64,000 bases of DNA from Eutrophocola sp964629325 (GTDB lineage Bacteria > Pseudomonadota > Gammaproteobacteria > Pseudomonadales > Pseudohongiellaceae), in assembly GCA_964629325.1 (NCBI GenBank), contig CAZVSC010000005.1, forward strand, positions 34,079 to 98,078, in the 5' to 3' direction. The notes beneath the pieces are model-generated. The model was not told the origin of the DNA, searched no databases, and saw only the letters and a list, made by a program, of their open reading frames with translations. The translations under genes were made by a program, and so were the position numbers. How positions within the stretch are numbered: the first letter of the stretch is position 1; each line of letters begins with the position of its first letter. This document shows positions 9,007-17,173 of the stretch, in pieces.

Positions 9007-10638
9007 ATGATGTCCTTCAAAACCCGTTTTATCGCCTTGTCCATGATTCTGCTGCTAGCGGCGTGCGGGGGTGACAGCGGCGGGGAAACCCGGGTCGAGG
9101 TTGGCAACAGGGAAGGGGTTTTCCATTTTGGCAACCACAGTGAGCCCCAGGGCCTGGACCCCCACATCGTCACCGGTGTGCCTGAGCACCATATCCTGAC
9201 GGCGCTCTTCGAAGGACTTGTCACCAAGAACCCGGAGACCCTTGAACCGGAACCCGGTGTCGCGGAAAGCTGGGACATCAGTGAAGATGGCATGACCTAT
9301 ACCTTCCACCTGCGCAACAATGCCAAGTGGAGCAATGGCGACCCGGTCACTGCAGAGGATTTTCGATGGTCCTGGCAGCGGGCAATCTCGCCCCTTCTCG
9401 GCAGTGAATACAGCTACATGTATTACCCGATTGAAAATGCTGAAGCCTACAACCTCGGTCGGGAGCCGGATTTCAGCAAGGTGGGCGTCAGTGTTCTCGA
9501 CGATTACACCGTCCAGGTGAAGCTGCATTCCCCGACCCCGTATTTCCTCCAGCTTCTTGATCACTACAGCATGTACCCCGTCCACCGTGCGACCGTTGAA
9601 AAATTCGGTTCCGCTACCGATCGCCTGTCCCAGTGGGCGCGAGAGGGCAATATCGTGACCAACGGCGCCTTTGCGCTGACCGAGTGGCAGATCAATTCAC
9701 ACCTGCGCGTGGAGAAGAGTCCGCTTTACTGGGATGCCGACAAGGTGAAATTGAACGCCATTGTGTTTTATCCGACGGAAAACCTGGTCACTGAGGAACG
9801 TATGTTCCGCGATGGCCAGTTGCATCGTACTGAAGAAATCCCGCTGGAAAAGATCAAGGCATACCAGGCAGAGCAGCCGGAAATTACCCATATTGCACCC
9901 TGGATCGGCTCGTATTTCTACATGCTCAACACCACCCGTGAACCCCTGACCGATGTCAGGGTGCGTAAGGCACTTGCCATGGCCGTGGACAGGGCATTGA
10001 TAGCCGACACGGTCACCCAGGGTGTCTACCGGGCGTCCACTGCATTGGTCCCCCCGGGTACCGTCGGATACACTCCGCCGCACCTGTTTGACTACGATCC
10101 GGAACAGGCCAGGCAACTGTTGGCCGAGGCTGGCTACCCGGATGGCCAGGGTTTTCCTCCAATCGATATTCTGTACAACACCCATGAAGACCATCGCAAA
10201 ATCGCGGTGGCCATCCAGCAGATGTTCATGCAAAACCTGAATATCCAGGTGAACCTGGTAAACCAGGAGTGGAAAGTCTACCTGGACTCCCACAACAACA
10301 TGAATTACGACATCTCCCGCCGTGGCTGGATCGGTGACTACGTTGATCCCTATACGTTTCTCAGCATGTACATCACTGATGGCGGCAACAACAAAACAGG
10401 TTTCTCCAATGCCCGCTACGATGAAATCGTGCTCAAGGCGGCGCCCGCAGAACTGGATCGAGACAAGCGCTATGCCCTCTACCACGAAGCAGAAACCATC
10501 CTGCTCGAGAATATGCCGATACTGCCCATATTCACTTACCAGTACAAACACCTGTTCACCACCAGCGTGAAGGGCATGCCCGACAACATCATGGGCTATT
10601 ACAACTACAAGTACGTGTATCTGGAGCCAGAAGCCTAG
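9007..10638 (+). CDS. oppA: Peptide ABC transporter substrate-binding lipoprotein
   Basis: This is a family 5 extracytoplasmic solute-binding protein of the OppA/DppA type, delivering oligopeptides to the OppBC permease. The N-terminus has a lipoprotein signal peptide ending in the lipobox LLAAC (Cys near residue 20), followed by Gly-rich GGDSGG, so it should be lipid-anchored in the periplasm. Family motifs include EPQGLDPHIVTG, LNTTREPLTDVRVRKALAMA and the C-terminal NMPILPIFTYQY. The 543-residue length matches OppA. Two adjacent ATGs (9007 and 9010) could start it. Exact substrate cannot be read from sequence. It heads the operon oppA-oppB-oppC-oppDF. Confidence 0.9.
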   Translation: MMSFKTRFIALSMILLLAACGGDSGGETRVEVGNREGVFHFGNHSEPQGLDPHIVTGVPEHHILTALFEGLVTKNPETLEPEPGVAESWDISEDGMTYTFHLRNNAKWSNGDPVTAEDFRWSWQRAISPLLGSEYSYMYYPIENAEAYNLGREPDFSKVGVSVLDDYTVQVKLHSPTPYFLQLLDHYSMYPVHRATVEKFGSATDRLSQWAREGNIVTNGAFALTEWQINSHLRVEKSPLYWDADKVKLNAIVFYPTENLVTEERMFRDGQLHRTEEIPLEKIKAYQAEQPEITHIAPWIGSYFYMLNTTREPLTDVRVRKALAMAVDRALIADTVTQGVYRASTALVPPGTVGYTPPHLFDYDPEQARQLLAEAGYPDGQGFPPIDILYNTHEDHRKIAVAIQQMFMQNLNIQVNLVNQEWKVYLDSHNNMNYDISRRGWIGDYVDPYTFLSMYITDGGNNKTGFSNARYDEIVLKAAPAELDRDKRYALYHEAETILLENMPILPIFTYQYKHLFTTSVKGMPDNIMGYYNYKYVYLEPEA

Positions 10639-10656
10639 AGCCGGGACAGAATAGCC

Positions 10657-11586
10657 ATGTGGCGTTTTGTCGGTCTACGTGTCCTGCAGGCTGTACCGGT
10701 CATCCTCGCGGTCATCACGGTGACATTCTTCCTCGTCCGGGCTGCTCCTGGTGGTCCTTTTGACACGGAAAAAGCCGTCAGTGAGCAGGTCAAGGCGGCC
10801 CTGGAAGCGCGTTACCGTCTCGATTTGCCGATCCATGAGCAGTACCTGTCCTACCTGGGCGACTTGTTCAAGGGTGACATGGGGCCTTCGTTCTATTACC
10901 CCGGCCGCAGCGTCAACGACCTCATATTCCAGGGACTGCCCATTACCGCCGAACTGGGCTTCTATGCGCTGATCATCGCCCTGGTGATTGGATGCCTGGC
11001 CGGCGTCTTTGCCGCACTCAAACCGAATACAGCACAGGATTACGTACCCATGAGCCTGGCCATGATCGGCATCTGCATGCCGTCATTCCTGCTGGGGCCG
11101 CTCCTGGTGCTGATCTTCGGTATCTGGCTGGACGTGATGCCTGTGTCAGGCTGGGGACAGACGATGGGCGACAAGGTACTGCCGAGCATCACACTTGGCG
11201 CCATGTATGCGGCGTATATCGCCCGTCTGAGCCGTTCCGGCATGCTGGAAGTCATGCACCAGGACTACCTGCGCACGGCCCGGGCAAAAGGCCTGCCGGA
11301 ACGTATTGTGATTTGGCGCCATGCGCTGCGCGGCGGGCTGCTGCCGGTCATCAGCTATCTCGGGCCTGCCTTTGCCGCCTTGCTCAGCGGCTCGTTTGTG
11401 GTGGAAACCGTCTTCCAGATTCCTGGCCTGGGGCGTTTCTACATCCAGGCTGCATTCAATCGTGACTACACCATGATTCTCGGTACGACAGTGTTCCTGT
11501 CCACGCTCATCGTGCTGTTCAACCTGTTGTCCGACATCGTTGCGGCCTGGCTTAACCCCCGCTTGCGTTATCAATTCAGGAAGTAG
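10657..11586 (+). CDS. oppB: Peptide ABC transporter permease, OppB type
   Basis: This inner-membrane permease subunit (309 residues) forms half of the translocation channel. It has the OppB-type N-terminus WRFVGLRVLQAVPVILAV, about six hydrophobic segments, and the EAA-type cytoplasmic loop near DYLRTARAKGLPERIV that docks the ATPase. The C-terminal ETVFQIPGLGRFYIQAA is characteristic. It begins 18 bases after oppA and ends two bases before oppC, so coordinated translation is likely. Confidence 0.93.
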   Translation: MWRFVGLRVLQAVPVILAVITVTFFLVRAAPGGPFDTEKAVSEQVKAALEARYRLDLPIHEQYLSYLGDLFKGDMGPSFYYPGRSVNDLIFQGLPITAELGFYALIIALVIGCLAGVFAALKPNTAQDYVPMSLAMIGICMPSFLLGPLLVLIFGIWLDVMPVSGWGQTMGDKVLPSITLGAMYAAYIARLSRSGMLEVMHQDYLRTARAKGLPERIVIWRHALRGGLLPVISYLGPAFAALLSGSFVVETVFQIPGLGRFYIQAAFNRDYTMILGTTVFLSTLIVLFNLLSDIVAAWLNPRLRYQFRK

Positions 11587-11588
11587 CC

Positions 11589-12476
11589 GTGACCGAAGAA
11601 GCGCAACAGATCCTCAATGCCATGCCCAAGGGCACTTCCCTCTGGGAAGATGCTCTCCATCGCCTGCGCAAGAATCGCCTGGCCATGTTCGGCCTGTGCT
11701 ACCTGGGCATACTGATCTTCATCTGCCTGATTACACCCTGGATCGCTCCATACGGGTATGAAGAACAGAACCTGCGCCTGGGTGCCGTGCCCCCGAACTC
11801 TGAACACTGGCTCGGCACGGATACCTTTGGGCGCGACATGTTTACGCGCATCCTCTATGGTGGGCGTGTCTCGCTGCTGGTCGGTTTCATTGCCACCTTT
11901 GTGGCCCTGATAATCGGTGTAGCCTACGGCGCCATTTCCGGGTATGCCGGCGGCAAGGTAGACGCGGTCATGATGCGCCTGGTGGATATTTTCTATGCGC
12001 TGCCCTACATGATCTTCATCATCCTGCTGATGGTGGTTTTTGGCCGCAATCTCTTGCTCCTGTTCCTGGCCATCGGAGCGGTCGAATGGCTGGTAATGGC
12101 ACGAATCGTCAGGGGGCAGGTGCAGAGCCTGCGGCAGCAAGAGTATGTCGAGGCGGCCATGTCGCTGGGCCTGTCACCCTTCGCCATCATTGCCCGCCAC
12201 CTGATTCCCAATGCCCTGGGCCCGGTCATTGTTTACACCACGCTGACCATTCCGAACGTCATGCTGCTTGAAGCCTTCCTAAGCTTTCTCGGCCTCGGTA
12301 TACAGCCGCCACAGTCGTCCTGGGGTGTACTGATTTCCTATGGTGTGGAAACCATGGAGGAGTTCCCCTGGCTGCTGATCTATCCGGGCCTGGCACTGAC
12401 CATCACCCTTTTTGCATTGAATTTCTTTGGCGACGGCCTGCGCGATGCCCTCGACCCGAAAGCATCGAGGGATTGA
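11589..12476 (+). CDS. oppC: Peptide ABC transporter permease, OppC type
   Basis: The second permease subunit of the importer (295 residues) starts at GTG 11589. It has the OppC-type extended N-terminus (LWEDALHRLRKNRLAMFG), the periplasmic motif HWLGTDTFGRDMFTRILYG, and the ATPase-docking loop VEAAMSLGLSPFAIIARHL. About six membrane segments are visible. It lies tightly between oppB and the fused ATPase gene (3-base gap). Confidence 0.93.
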   Translation: MTEEAQQILNAMPKGTSLWEDALHRLRKNRLAMFGLCYLGILIFICLITPWIAPYGYEEQNLRLGAVPPNSEHWLGTDTFGRDMFTRILYGGRVSLLVGFIATFVALIIGVAYGAISGYAGGKVDAVMMRLVDIFYALPYMIFIILLMVVFGRNLLLLFLAIGAVEWLVMARIVRGQVQSLRQQEYVEAAMSLGLSPFAIIARHLIPNALGPVIVYTTLTIPNVMLLEAFLSFLGLGIQPPQSSWGVLISYGVETMEEFPWLLIYPGLALTITLFALNFFGDGLRDALDPKASRD

Positions 12477-12479
12477 GCC

Positions 12480-14096
12480 ATGTCCTTGCTAGAGGTAAAC
12501 AACCTTTCCGTCCATTTCCACACGCGCAACGGCGTTGTTGAAGCCGTGAATGGCATTACTTTCAATGTGGAAGCCGGCAAGACATTCGCCATCATTGGCG
12601 AGTCGGGTTCGGGCAAGTCTGTGGCCTGCTACAGCATGCTGGGGCTGGTGCCAATGCCGCCCGGCCGCTTCGAGTCGGGTAAAGTACTTTTTCACGGTGA
12701 AAACCTGCTCGACATGTCGGAAAAGGAATTGCGCAAGGTAAGGGGGAAGGGCATCTCGATCATTTTCCAGGATCCCATGACCACCCTGAACCCGTTCCTG
12801 AAAATTGGCGACCAGCTCATCGAACCGCTGCGCCTGCACTTCGGCATGAGCAGGAAGGACGCCTGGCAGAAGGGTATCGAGATTCTCGAGGAAGTCGGTA
12901 TCAAGAATGCCGCCCAGCGTATGAATGCCTGGCCGTTCGAGTTTTCGGGCGGTATGCGCCAGCGCGTGGTGATTGCAATGGCGCTGGTCACCGAACCGGA
13001 TATCATCATCGCTGACGAGCCAACCACCGCACTGGATGTCACTGTCCAGGCCCAGATCCTTAAATTGCTCAAGGAACTCCAGCAAAGGCGCAATATCGGT
13101 GTCATTTTCATCAGCCATGACCTCAGTGTGGTTGCTGATATCGCTGATGAAATTGCGGTGATGCAGAATGGCCGGTTCGTGGAAACGGGCGATCATGACG
13201 CCATTTTTAAAAATGCCTCCCACGAGTACACGAAAAAGCTGCTGGCGGCAGTGCCGACCACCCAGAAAGTCGAAACCGGCGGCAGGGACGAACCCCTGGT
13301 GTGCGTACGTGACGTGGTGGTCGAATTTACCGGTGGCAAGGGCAGGGACACCGTGCGTGCCGTGGATAATGTCAGTATCGATATTTACCGCCACGAGATT
13401 CTCGGGCTGGTGGGAGAGTCGGGTTCCGGCAAGTCGACTCTGGGTCGCACCATCCTGCGCCTGCTGGAACCGACTCAGGGTGCCGTGACTTTTGCCGGCG
13501 AGGATATCAGCCACTATAACCGCGCCAGGATGAAGCCCCTGCGGCGGCAGATGCAAATGATCTTCCAGGATCCCTACGCCAGTCTCAATCCGCGCATGAC
13601 CGTGTACGACACGCTGGCAGAACCATTGCTGCTGCACAAGATCTGCAACCGCAAAACCCTCGACAGGGAAGTATATGCCCTGATGGACTCGGTGGGACTG
13701 GCCCGTGAGAGCGTGCTACGTTATCCCCACGAATTTTCCGGTGGCCAGCGCCAGCGCATTGCCATCGGCAGGGCGATTGCCACGAAACCGGCATTCATCG
13801 TTGCCGATGAGCCGGTTTCAGCTCTGGATGTCACCATCCAGGCCCAGATACTCGATTTGCTGCTGGCCCTCGTTGACCGGTTCAACCTGACGATGCTGTT
13901 TATTTCCCACGATCTCGGCGTGGTGCGCTACCTGTCGGACCGCATCGTGGTCATGAAGGAAGGCTGCCTTGTGGAAAGCGGCACGGTAGCTGAGGTCTTT
14001 GATAATCCGTCCCAGGAATACACCCGCAGGCTGCTCAGTGCGATACCCGGCAAGGAACTGTTCACTGACAGCGCGACATCGGCGCCGCTGTCCTAA
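12480..14096 (+). CDS. Fused OppD-OppF peptide importer ATPase
   Basis: This 538-residue protein carries two complete ABC ATPase domains in one chain, replacing separate OppD and OppF subunits as in YejF-type transporters. Domain 1 has Walker A GESGSGKS (residues 40-47), signature FSGGMRQR and Walker B IIADEPTTALD. Domain 2 has Walker A GESGSGKS (about 312-319), signature FSGGQRQR and Walker B IVADEPVSALD. Each is followed by the oligopeptide-transporter extension. Both nucleotide sites look intact. The stop codon overlaps that of convergent gloB. Confidence 0.92.
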   Translation: MSLLEVNNLSVHFHTRNGVVEAVNGITFNVEAGKTFAIIGESGSGKSVACYSMLGLVPMPPGRFESGKVLFHGENLLDMSEKELRKVRGKGISIIFQDPMTTLNPFLKIGDQLIEPLRLHFGMSRKDAWQKGIEILEEVGIKNAAQRMNAWPFEFSGGMRQRVVIAMALVTEPDIIIADEPTTALDVTVQAQILKLLKELQQRRNIGVIFISHDLSVVADIADEIAVMQNGRFVETGDHDAIFKNASHEYTKKLLAAVPTTQKVETGGRDEPLVCVRDVVVEFTGGKGRDTVRAVDNVSIDIYRHEILGLVGESGSGKSTLGRTILRLLEPTQGAVTFAGEDISHYNRARMKPLRRQMQMIFQDPYASLNPRMTVYDTLAEPLLLHKICNRKTLDREVYALMDSVGLARESVLRYPHEFSGGQRQRIAIGRAIATKPAFIVADEPVSALDVTIQAQILDLLLALVDRFNLTMLFISHDLGVVRYLSDRIVVMKEGCLVESGTVAEVFDNPSQEYTRRLLSAIPGKELFTDSATSAPLS

Positions 14097-14866
14097 AACG
14101 AATCCTTCCAGCTCCTGATGATGCCGAAGACTTCATCGGGAGCACTGACTTTGCGTCCGCTCTGGCCATGCGCCGCGGCAATAATGTCGGCCTCGGAACA
14201 GCGCAGGAAGGGGTTGGTTTCCAGTTCCGCGTGAATTGTGGTGGGCACCGTGGGGATGTCGTTCTCCCGCCGGGCTTTTTCCCGAGCAATCCGGTCTGCC
14301 AGGGGCGCGCTGTCAGGTGTTACCGCGTGTGCAAATGCCAGATTGGCCAGCGTGTATTCATGGGCGCAGTAAACCATGGTGTCAGGAGGCAGGGAGGCGA
14401 GTTTCTGCAGCGAGCCGTGCATCATGCGGTGTGTCCCCTCGAATACGCGTCCACAGCCCCCGGCAAACAGGGTGTCGCCGCAGAACAACAGGGGCGGATT
14501 GCCGTCGGCGAAGTAGGCGATGTGATCCAGGGTGTGGCCCGGGATTTCAAGCACCCGGAATGTCTCACCCAGGGCATTCACCGCATCCCCTTCGGCAAGG
14601 GGGTGGGTAACCGCCGGTATGTTGGGTGAATGCGGGCCGTAAACCGGAACGTCAAATTTCTGCAACAGCTTGCCTATGCCTCCAGTATGGTCGCCGTGAT
14701 GATGGGTGATAAAAATCATGCACAGTTCGAGTTCGTTGTCTGCCAGAAAGCGTAGAACCGGTTCTGCATCACCGGGATCAACAATGCCGCACTGACGTGT
14801 TCCCTCTGCCTGGAACAGCCACAGGTAATTGTCGTGGAATGCCGGGATGGGGGTGACTTTAAGCAT
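14093..14866 (-). CDS. gloB: Hydroxyacylglutathione hydrolase (glyoxalase II)
   Basis: GloB hydrolyses S-D-lactoylglutathione to D-lactate and glutathione, completing methylglyoxal detoxification in the cytosol. The 257-residue product starts MLKVTPIPAFHDNYLW, the family N-terminus; I place the ATG at 14866 and not at upstream in-frame codons that lack homology. The metallo-beta-lactamase zinc motif THHHGDHTGG is intact, and further metal ligands occur in IPGHTLDHIAY, FCGDTLFAGGCG and YCAHEYT. It is divergent from the YafS-like gene, an arrangement shared with the E. coli gloB-yafS-rnhA-dnaQ region. Its stop overlaps the stop of the Opp ATPase. Confidence 0.95.
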   Translation of the reverse strand: MLKVTPIPAFHDNYLWLFQAEGTRQCGIVDPGDAEPVLRFLADNELELCMIFITHHHGDHTGGIGKLLQKFDVPVYGPHSPNIPAVTHPLAEGDAVNALGETFRVLEIPGHTLDHIAYFADGNPPLLFCGDTLFAGGCGRVFEGTHRMMHGSLQKLASLPPDTMVYCAHEYTLANLAFAHAVTPDSAPLADRIAREKARRENDIPTVPTTIHAELETNPFLRCSEADIIAAAHGQSGRKVSAPDEVFGIIRSWKDSF

Positions 14867-14968
14867 GGTGTTCTCCTGCGGGATGGCGGGGTTTGTCGCA
14901 TGTCCCCGGGCTCTCCGGTATGATACCCAAAATTCATCCCCCCTGCCGGATGTGCTGGCTGGAACTTC

Positions 14969-15874
14969 ATGATCTGGAAAACTCACAGGGACAATCTCGA
15001 TACGCCGGGCTTCTACACGGCCATGCACCGCTGGTACCAGACCCCGTTGGGTGAACGCCTGCTGCAGTCCGAACAGGCCCTCCTGGAACATTGCCTGCCG
15101 CGGCGTTTCGGCTACCACCTTCTGCAGATCGGGTGCGCCAACCTGCCGCTGGCCAAGAGCAGCCCGATCGGTCACAAGTATTTTATCTCCCATACCGCTG
15201 AAGGCTCTTTATCCGCTGAAGGCTCTTTATCCGCTGAAGGCTCTTTGTCAGCTGATGGCTCTTTGTCCGCTGAAGGCTCTCATCCCGGGGGCAGGCGTGA
15301 CGCTACAATTACCGGAACGCCTGCGGGCATCGTGGCCAAGGGGGAAGCCATCCCGCTTGCCAGTGAGTCGGTCGATCTTGTCCTGCTGCACCATGCGCTG
15401 GACTATTCTTCGTCCCAGCACCAGCTGCTGCGAGAGGTGTCGCGTGTGCTCATCGCCGGCGGACATATCGTCATTATCGGGTTCAATCCCATCAGCAGTT
15501 GGGGTATCAGGACCCGGCTGCCCGGACGCAAAAAAGCGCCCTGGCAGGGCAAGCTGCTCAGCACGCTGCGCATCACCGACTGGCTGAAGCTGCTGGATTT
15601 CCAGGTGGAGCAGGTGCGTTACGGTGCATACTCCCTGCCGATCAACTCCCCGGGGGTGATCCGGTATTCCGGGGTGCTGGACAAGCTGGCGGCCAGGCTG
15701 AACTGGCCCACCGGGGGCATCTACATGATATCTGCCCGCAAGCAGGTGCTTCCGCTGACGCCCATCCAGGCATCCTGGCGTGAATTTGCCGGCGCCCATG
15801 TCGGCCTGCCCATTGCGGAAAACATCACACGGGTTTCCCGAGAGCTGCAAGCAGCCAGCAACGAGGAGTTCTGA
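14969..15874 (+). CDS. YafS-like class I SAM-dependent methyltransferase with internal repeats
   Basis: This 301-residue protein is a class I methyltransferase by its SAM-fold segments: LLQIGCANLPLA (motif I region, about 50), AIPLASESVDLVLLHHALDY and REVSRVLIAGGHIVIIGFNP. Its position between gloB and rnhA matches yafS of E. coli, whose substrate I do not know. Residues 77-106 are five tandem hexapeptides (AEGSLS type) inserted between motif I and the acidic-loop motif. They probably form a flexible surface loop. The start at ATG 14969 gives MIWKTHRDNLDTPGF. Its stop is 13 bases before rnhA. Confidence 0.85.
   Translation: MIWKTHRDNLDTPGFYTAMHRWYQTPLGERLLQSEQALLEHCLPRRFGYHLLQIGCANLPLAKSSPIGHKYFISHTAEGSLSAEGSLSAEGSLSADGSLSAEGSHPGGRRDATITGTPAGIVAKGEAIPLASESVDLVLLHHALDYSSSQHQLLREVSRVLIAGGHIVIIGFNPISSWGIRTRLPGRKKAPWQGKLLSTLRITDWLKLLDFQVEQVRYGAYSLPINSPGVIRYSGVLDKLAARLNWPTGGIYMISARKQVLPLTPIQASWREFAGAHVGLPIAENITRVSRELQAASNEEF
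15197..15286 (+). repeat. In-frame 18-bp tandem repeat, five copies
   Basis: Five consecutive 18-bp units lie inside the methyltransferase gene. Units 1 and 2 are identical (15197-15214, 15215-15232). Units 3 to 5 carry one to a few substitutions. Each encodes a hexapeptide AEGSLS or a near variant. The period is a multiple of three, so copy-number change would keep the frame. Confidence 0.95.
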
Positions 15875-15887
15875 GACCCGACCCGGT

Positions 15888-16334
15888 ATGGCTGATGAAG
15901 TCTTGATTTACACGGATGGCGCTTGTCGCGGCAATCCCGGTCCCGGTGGCTGGGGTGCGGTACTGCGTTACGGTGACAACGAAAAATTGCTGTATGGCGG
16001 CGAATCCGAAACCACCAACAATCGCATGGAACTGACCGCGGTTATCCGCGCGCTGGAATGCCTGAAGCACAACAAGCACCGGGTCAGGATTACCACCGAT
16101 TCGAAATATGTCCTGCAGGGCATGACGGAGTGGATCCAAGGCTGGAAAGCCAAGGGCTGGCGTACGGCCAGCAAAAAGCCAGTTATGAATGCCGACCTGT
16201 GGCAGGCGCTGGATGCCCTGGTGCAGCAGTTCGACATCGACTGGCACTGGGTGAAGGGCCACAGCGGGCACCCGGAAAACGAGCTGGCCGATGAACTGGC
16301 CAATCGTGGTATCGACGAACTCGACAGTTTCTAG
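15888..16334 (+). CDS. rnhA: Ribonuclease HI
   Basis: RNase HI cleaves the RNA strand of RNA-DNA hybrids, for example R-loops and primers. The 148-residue product begins MADEVLIYTDGACRGNPGPG from ATG 15888. Catalytic acidic residues are present: Asp10, the Glu in NRMELTAVIRALE, the Asp in TTDSKYVLQG and the Asp in ENELADELA, plus the conserved His in GHSGHPENE. An upstream in-frame ATG inside the methyltransferase gene is disfavoured by homology. rnhA-dnaQ adjacency is conserved; here both run in the same direction. Confidence 0.97.
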   Translation: MADEVLIYTDGACRGNPGPGGWGAVLRYGDNEKLLYGGESETTNNRMELTAVIRALECLKHNKHRVRITTDSKYVLQGMTEWIQGWKAKGWRTASKKPVMNADLWQALDALVQQFDIDWHWVKGHSGHPENELADELANRGIDELDSF

Positions 16335-16352
16335 AAGGAGAGCCCTCAGCGC

Positions 16353-17060
16353 ATGCGACAGATAGTACTGGATACCGAAACCACCGGGCTGGATCCTGCC
16401 CAGGGTCACAAGATAATCGAGATCGGCTGTGTCGAACTGCTCAACCGTCGCCTCACCGGCAATCACCTGCACGTGTACATCAACCCGCAGCGGGAGATTG
16501 AAGCCGCAGCTCTGGAAGTGCACGGTATCACCAATGAATTCCTGGCTGACAAGCCCCTATTTGCCGACGTGGCCCAGAGCTTCATCGACTTTGTCGACGG
16601 AGCCGAACTGATCATCCACAACGCGCCTTTTGATATCGGCTTCCTGGACCATGAACTGGCCGCCCTCAAGCGCGGCTACAAATCCATGTCGGAATACTGC
16701 TCCGTGCTGGACTCGCTGGTCATGGCGCGCAAAAAGCACCCGGGCCAGAAGAATAACCTTGACGCGTTGTGCAAGCGTTACATGGTCGACAACACGCAGC
16801 GGGAGCTCCATGGGGCACTGCTCGATGCGGAGATACTGGCTGATGTCTACCTGATGATGACCGGCGGGCAGTCCAGTTTCTCGCTCGGTTATGAAGAAAG
16901 TGTCCAGCAGGACAGGGGCGTGGCCTCGCAGAAACTCGAGAGCCGCCGTAAGCCCTTGAAGGTGATACGAGCTACCTCCGAGGAAATGGCAGCGCATGAA
17001 GCACGTCTGCAGGAAATCGACGAGAAGGCTGATAACGGGTGTCTGTGGTTGAAGAATTAG
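16353..17060 (+). CDS. dnaQ: DNA polymerase III epsilon subunit (3'-5' exonuclease)
   Basis: DnaQ is the proofreading exonuclease of the replicative polymerase core. The DEDDh exonuclease motifs are visible: ExoI DTETTG (Asp7, Glu9), ExoII in HNAPFDIGFLDHEL, and ExoIII HGALLDAEILADVY. The 235-residue length is close to E. coli (243). The C-terminal tail after about residue 185 should bind the alpha subunit. A strong AAGGAG site precedes the ATG at 16353. It follows rnhA by 18 bases. Confidence 0.97.
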   Translation: MRQIVLDTETTGLDPAQGHKIIEIGCVELLNRRLTGNHLHVYINPQREIEAAALEVHGITNEFLADKPLFADVAQSFIDFVDGAELIIHNAPFDIGFLDHELAALKRGYKSMSEYCSVLDSLVMARKKHPGQKNNLDALCKRYMVDNTQRELHGALLDAEILADVYLMMTGGQSSFSLGYEESVQQDRGVASQKLESRRKPLKVIRATSEEMAAHEARLQEIDEKADNGCLWLKN

Positions 17061-17082
17061 CCCGAATACGGCTCGGTATTTC

Positions 17083-17111
17083 TTGAAGTGCCATGCCCCC
17101 GTGCTTATAAT
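17083..17111 (+). promoter_or_regulatory. Sigma-70 promoter for the NhaD-like gene
   Basis: TTGAAG (17083-17088) and a perfect TATAAT (17106-17111) are separated by 17 bases. They lie 62 bases before the ATG at 17174. Confidence 0.7.
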
Positions 17112-17173
17112 CCCTGACTTCAAACGCCCAATAAACCTTTTATTTCAACACGTTAATTATCTAAGGATTCCCT

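Noticed and set aside
15197..15286. A CRISPR array
   Set aside because: The 18-bp units are contiguous with no spacers and are read in frame inside a gene.
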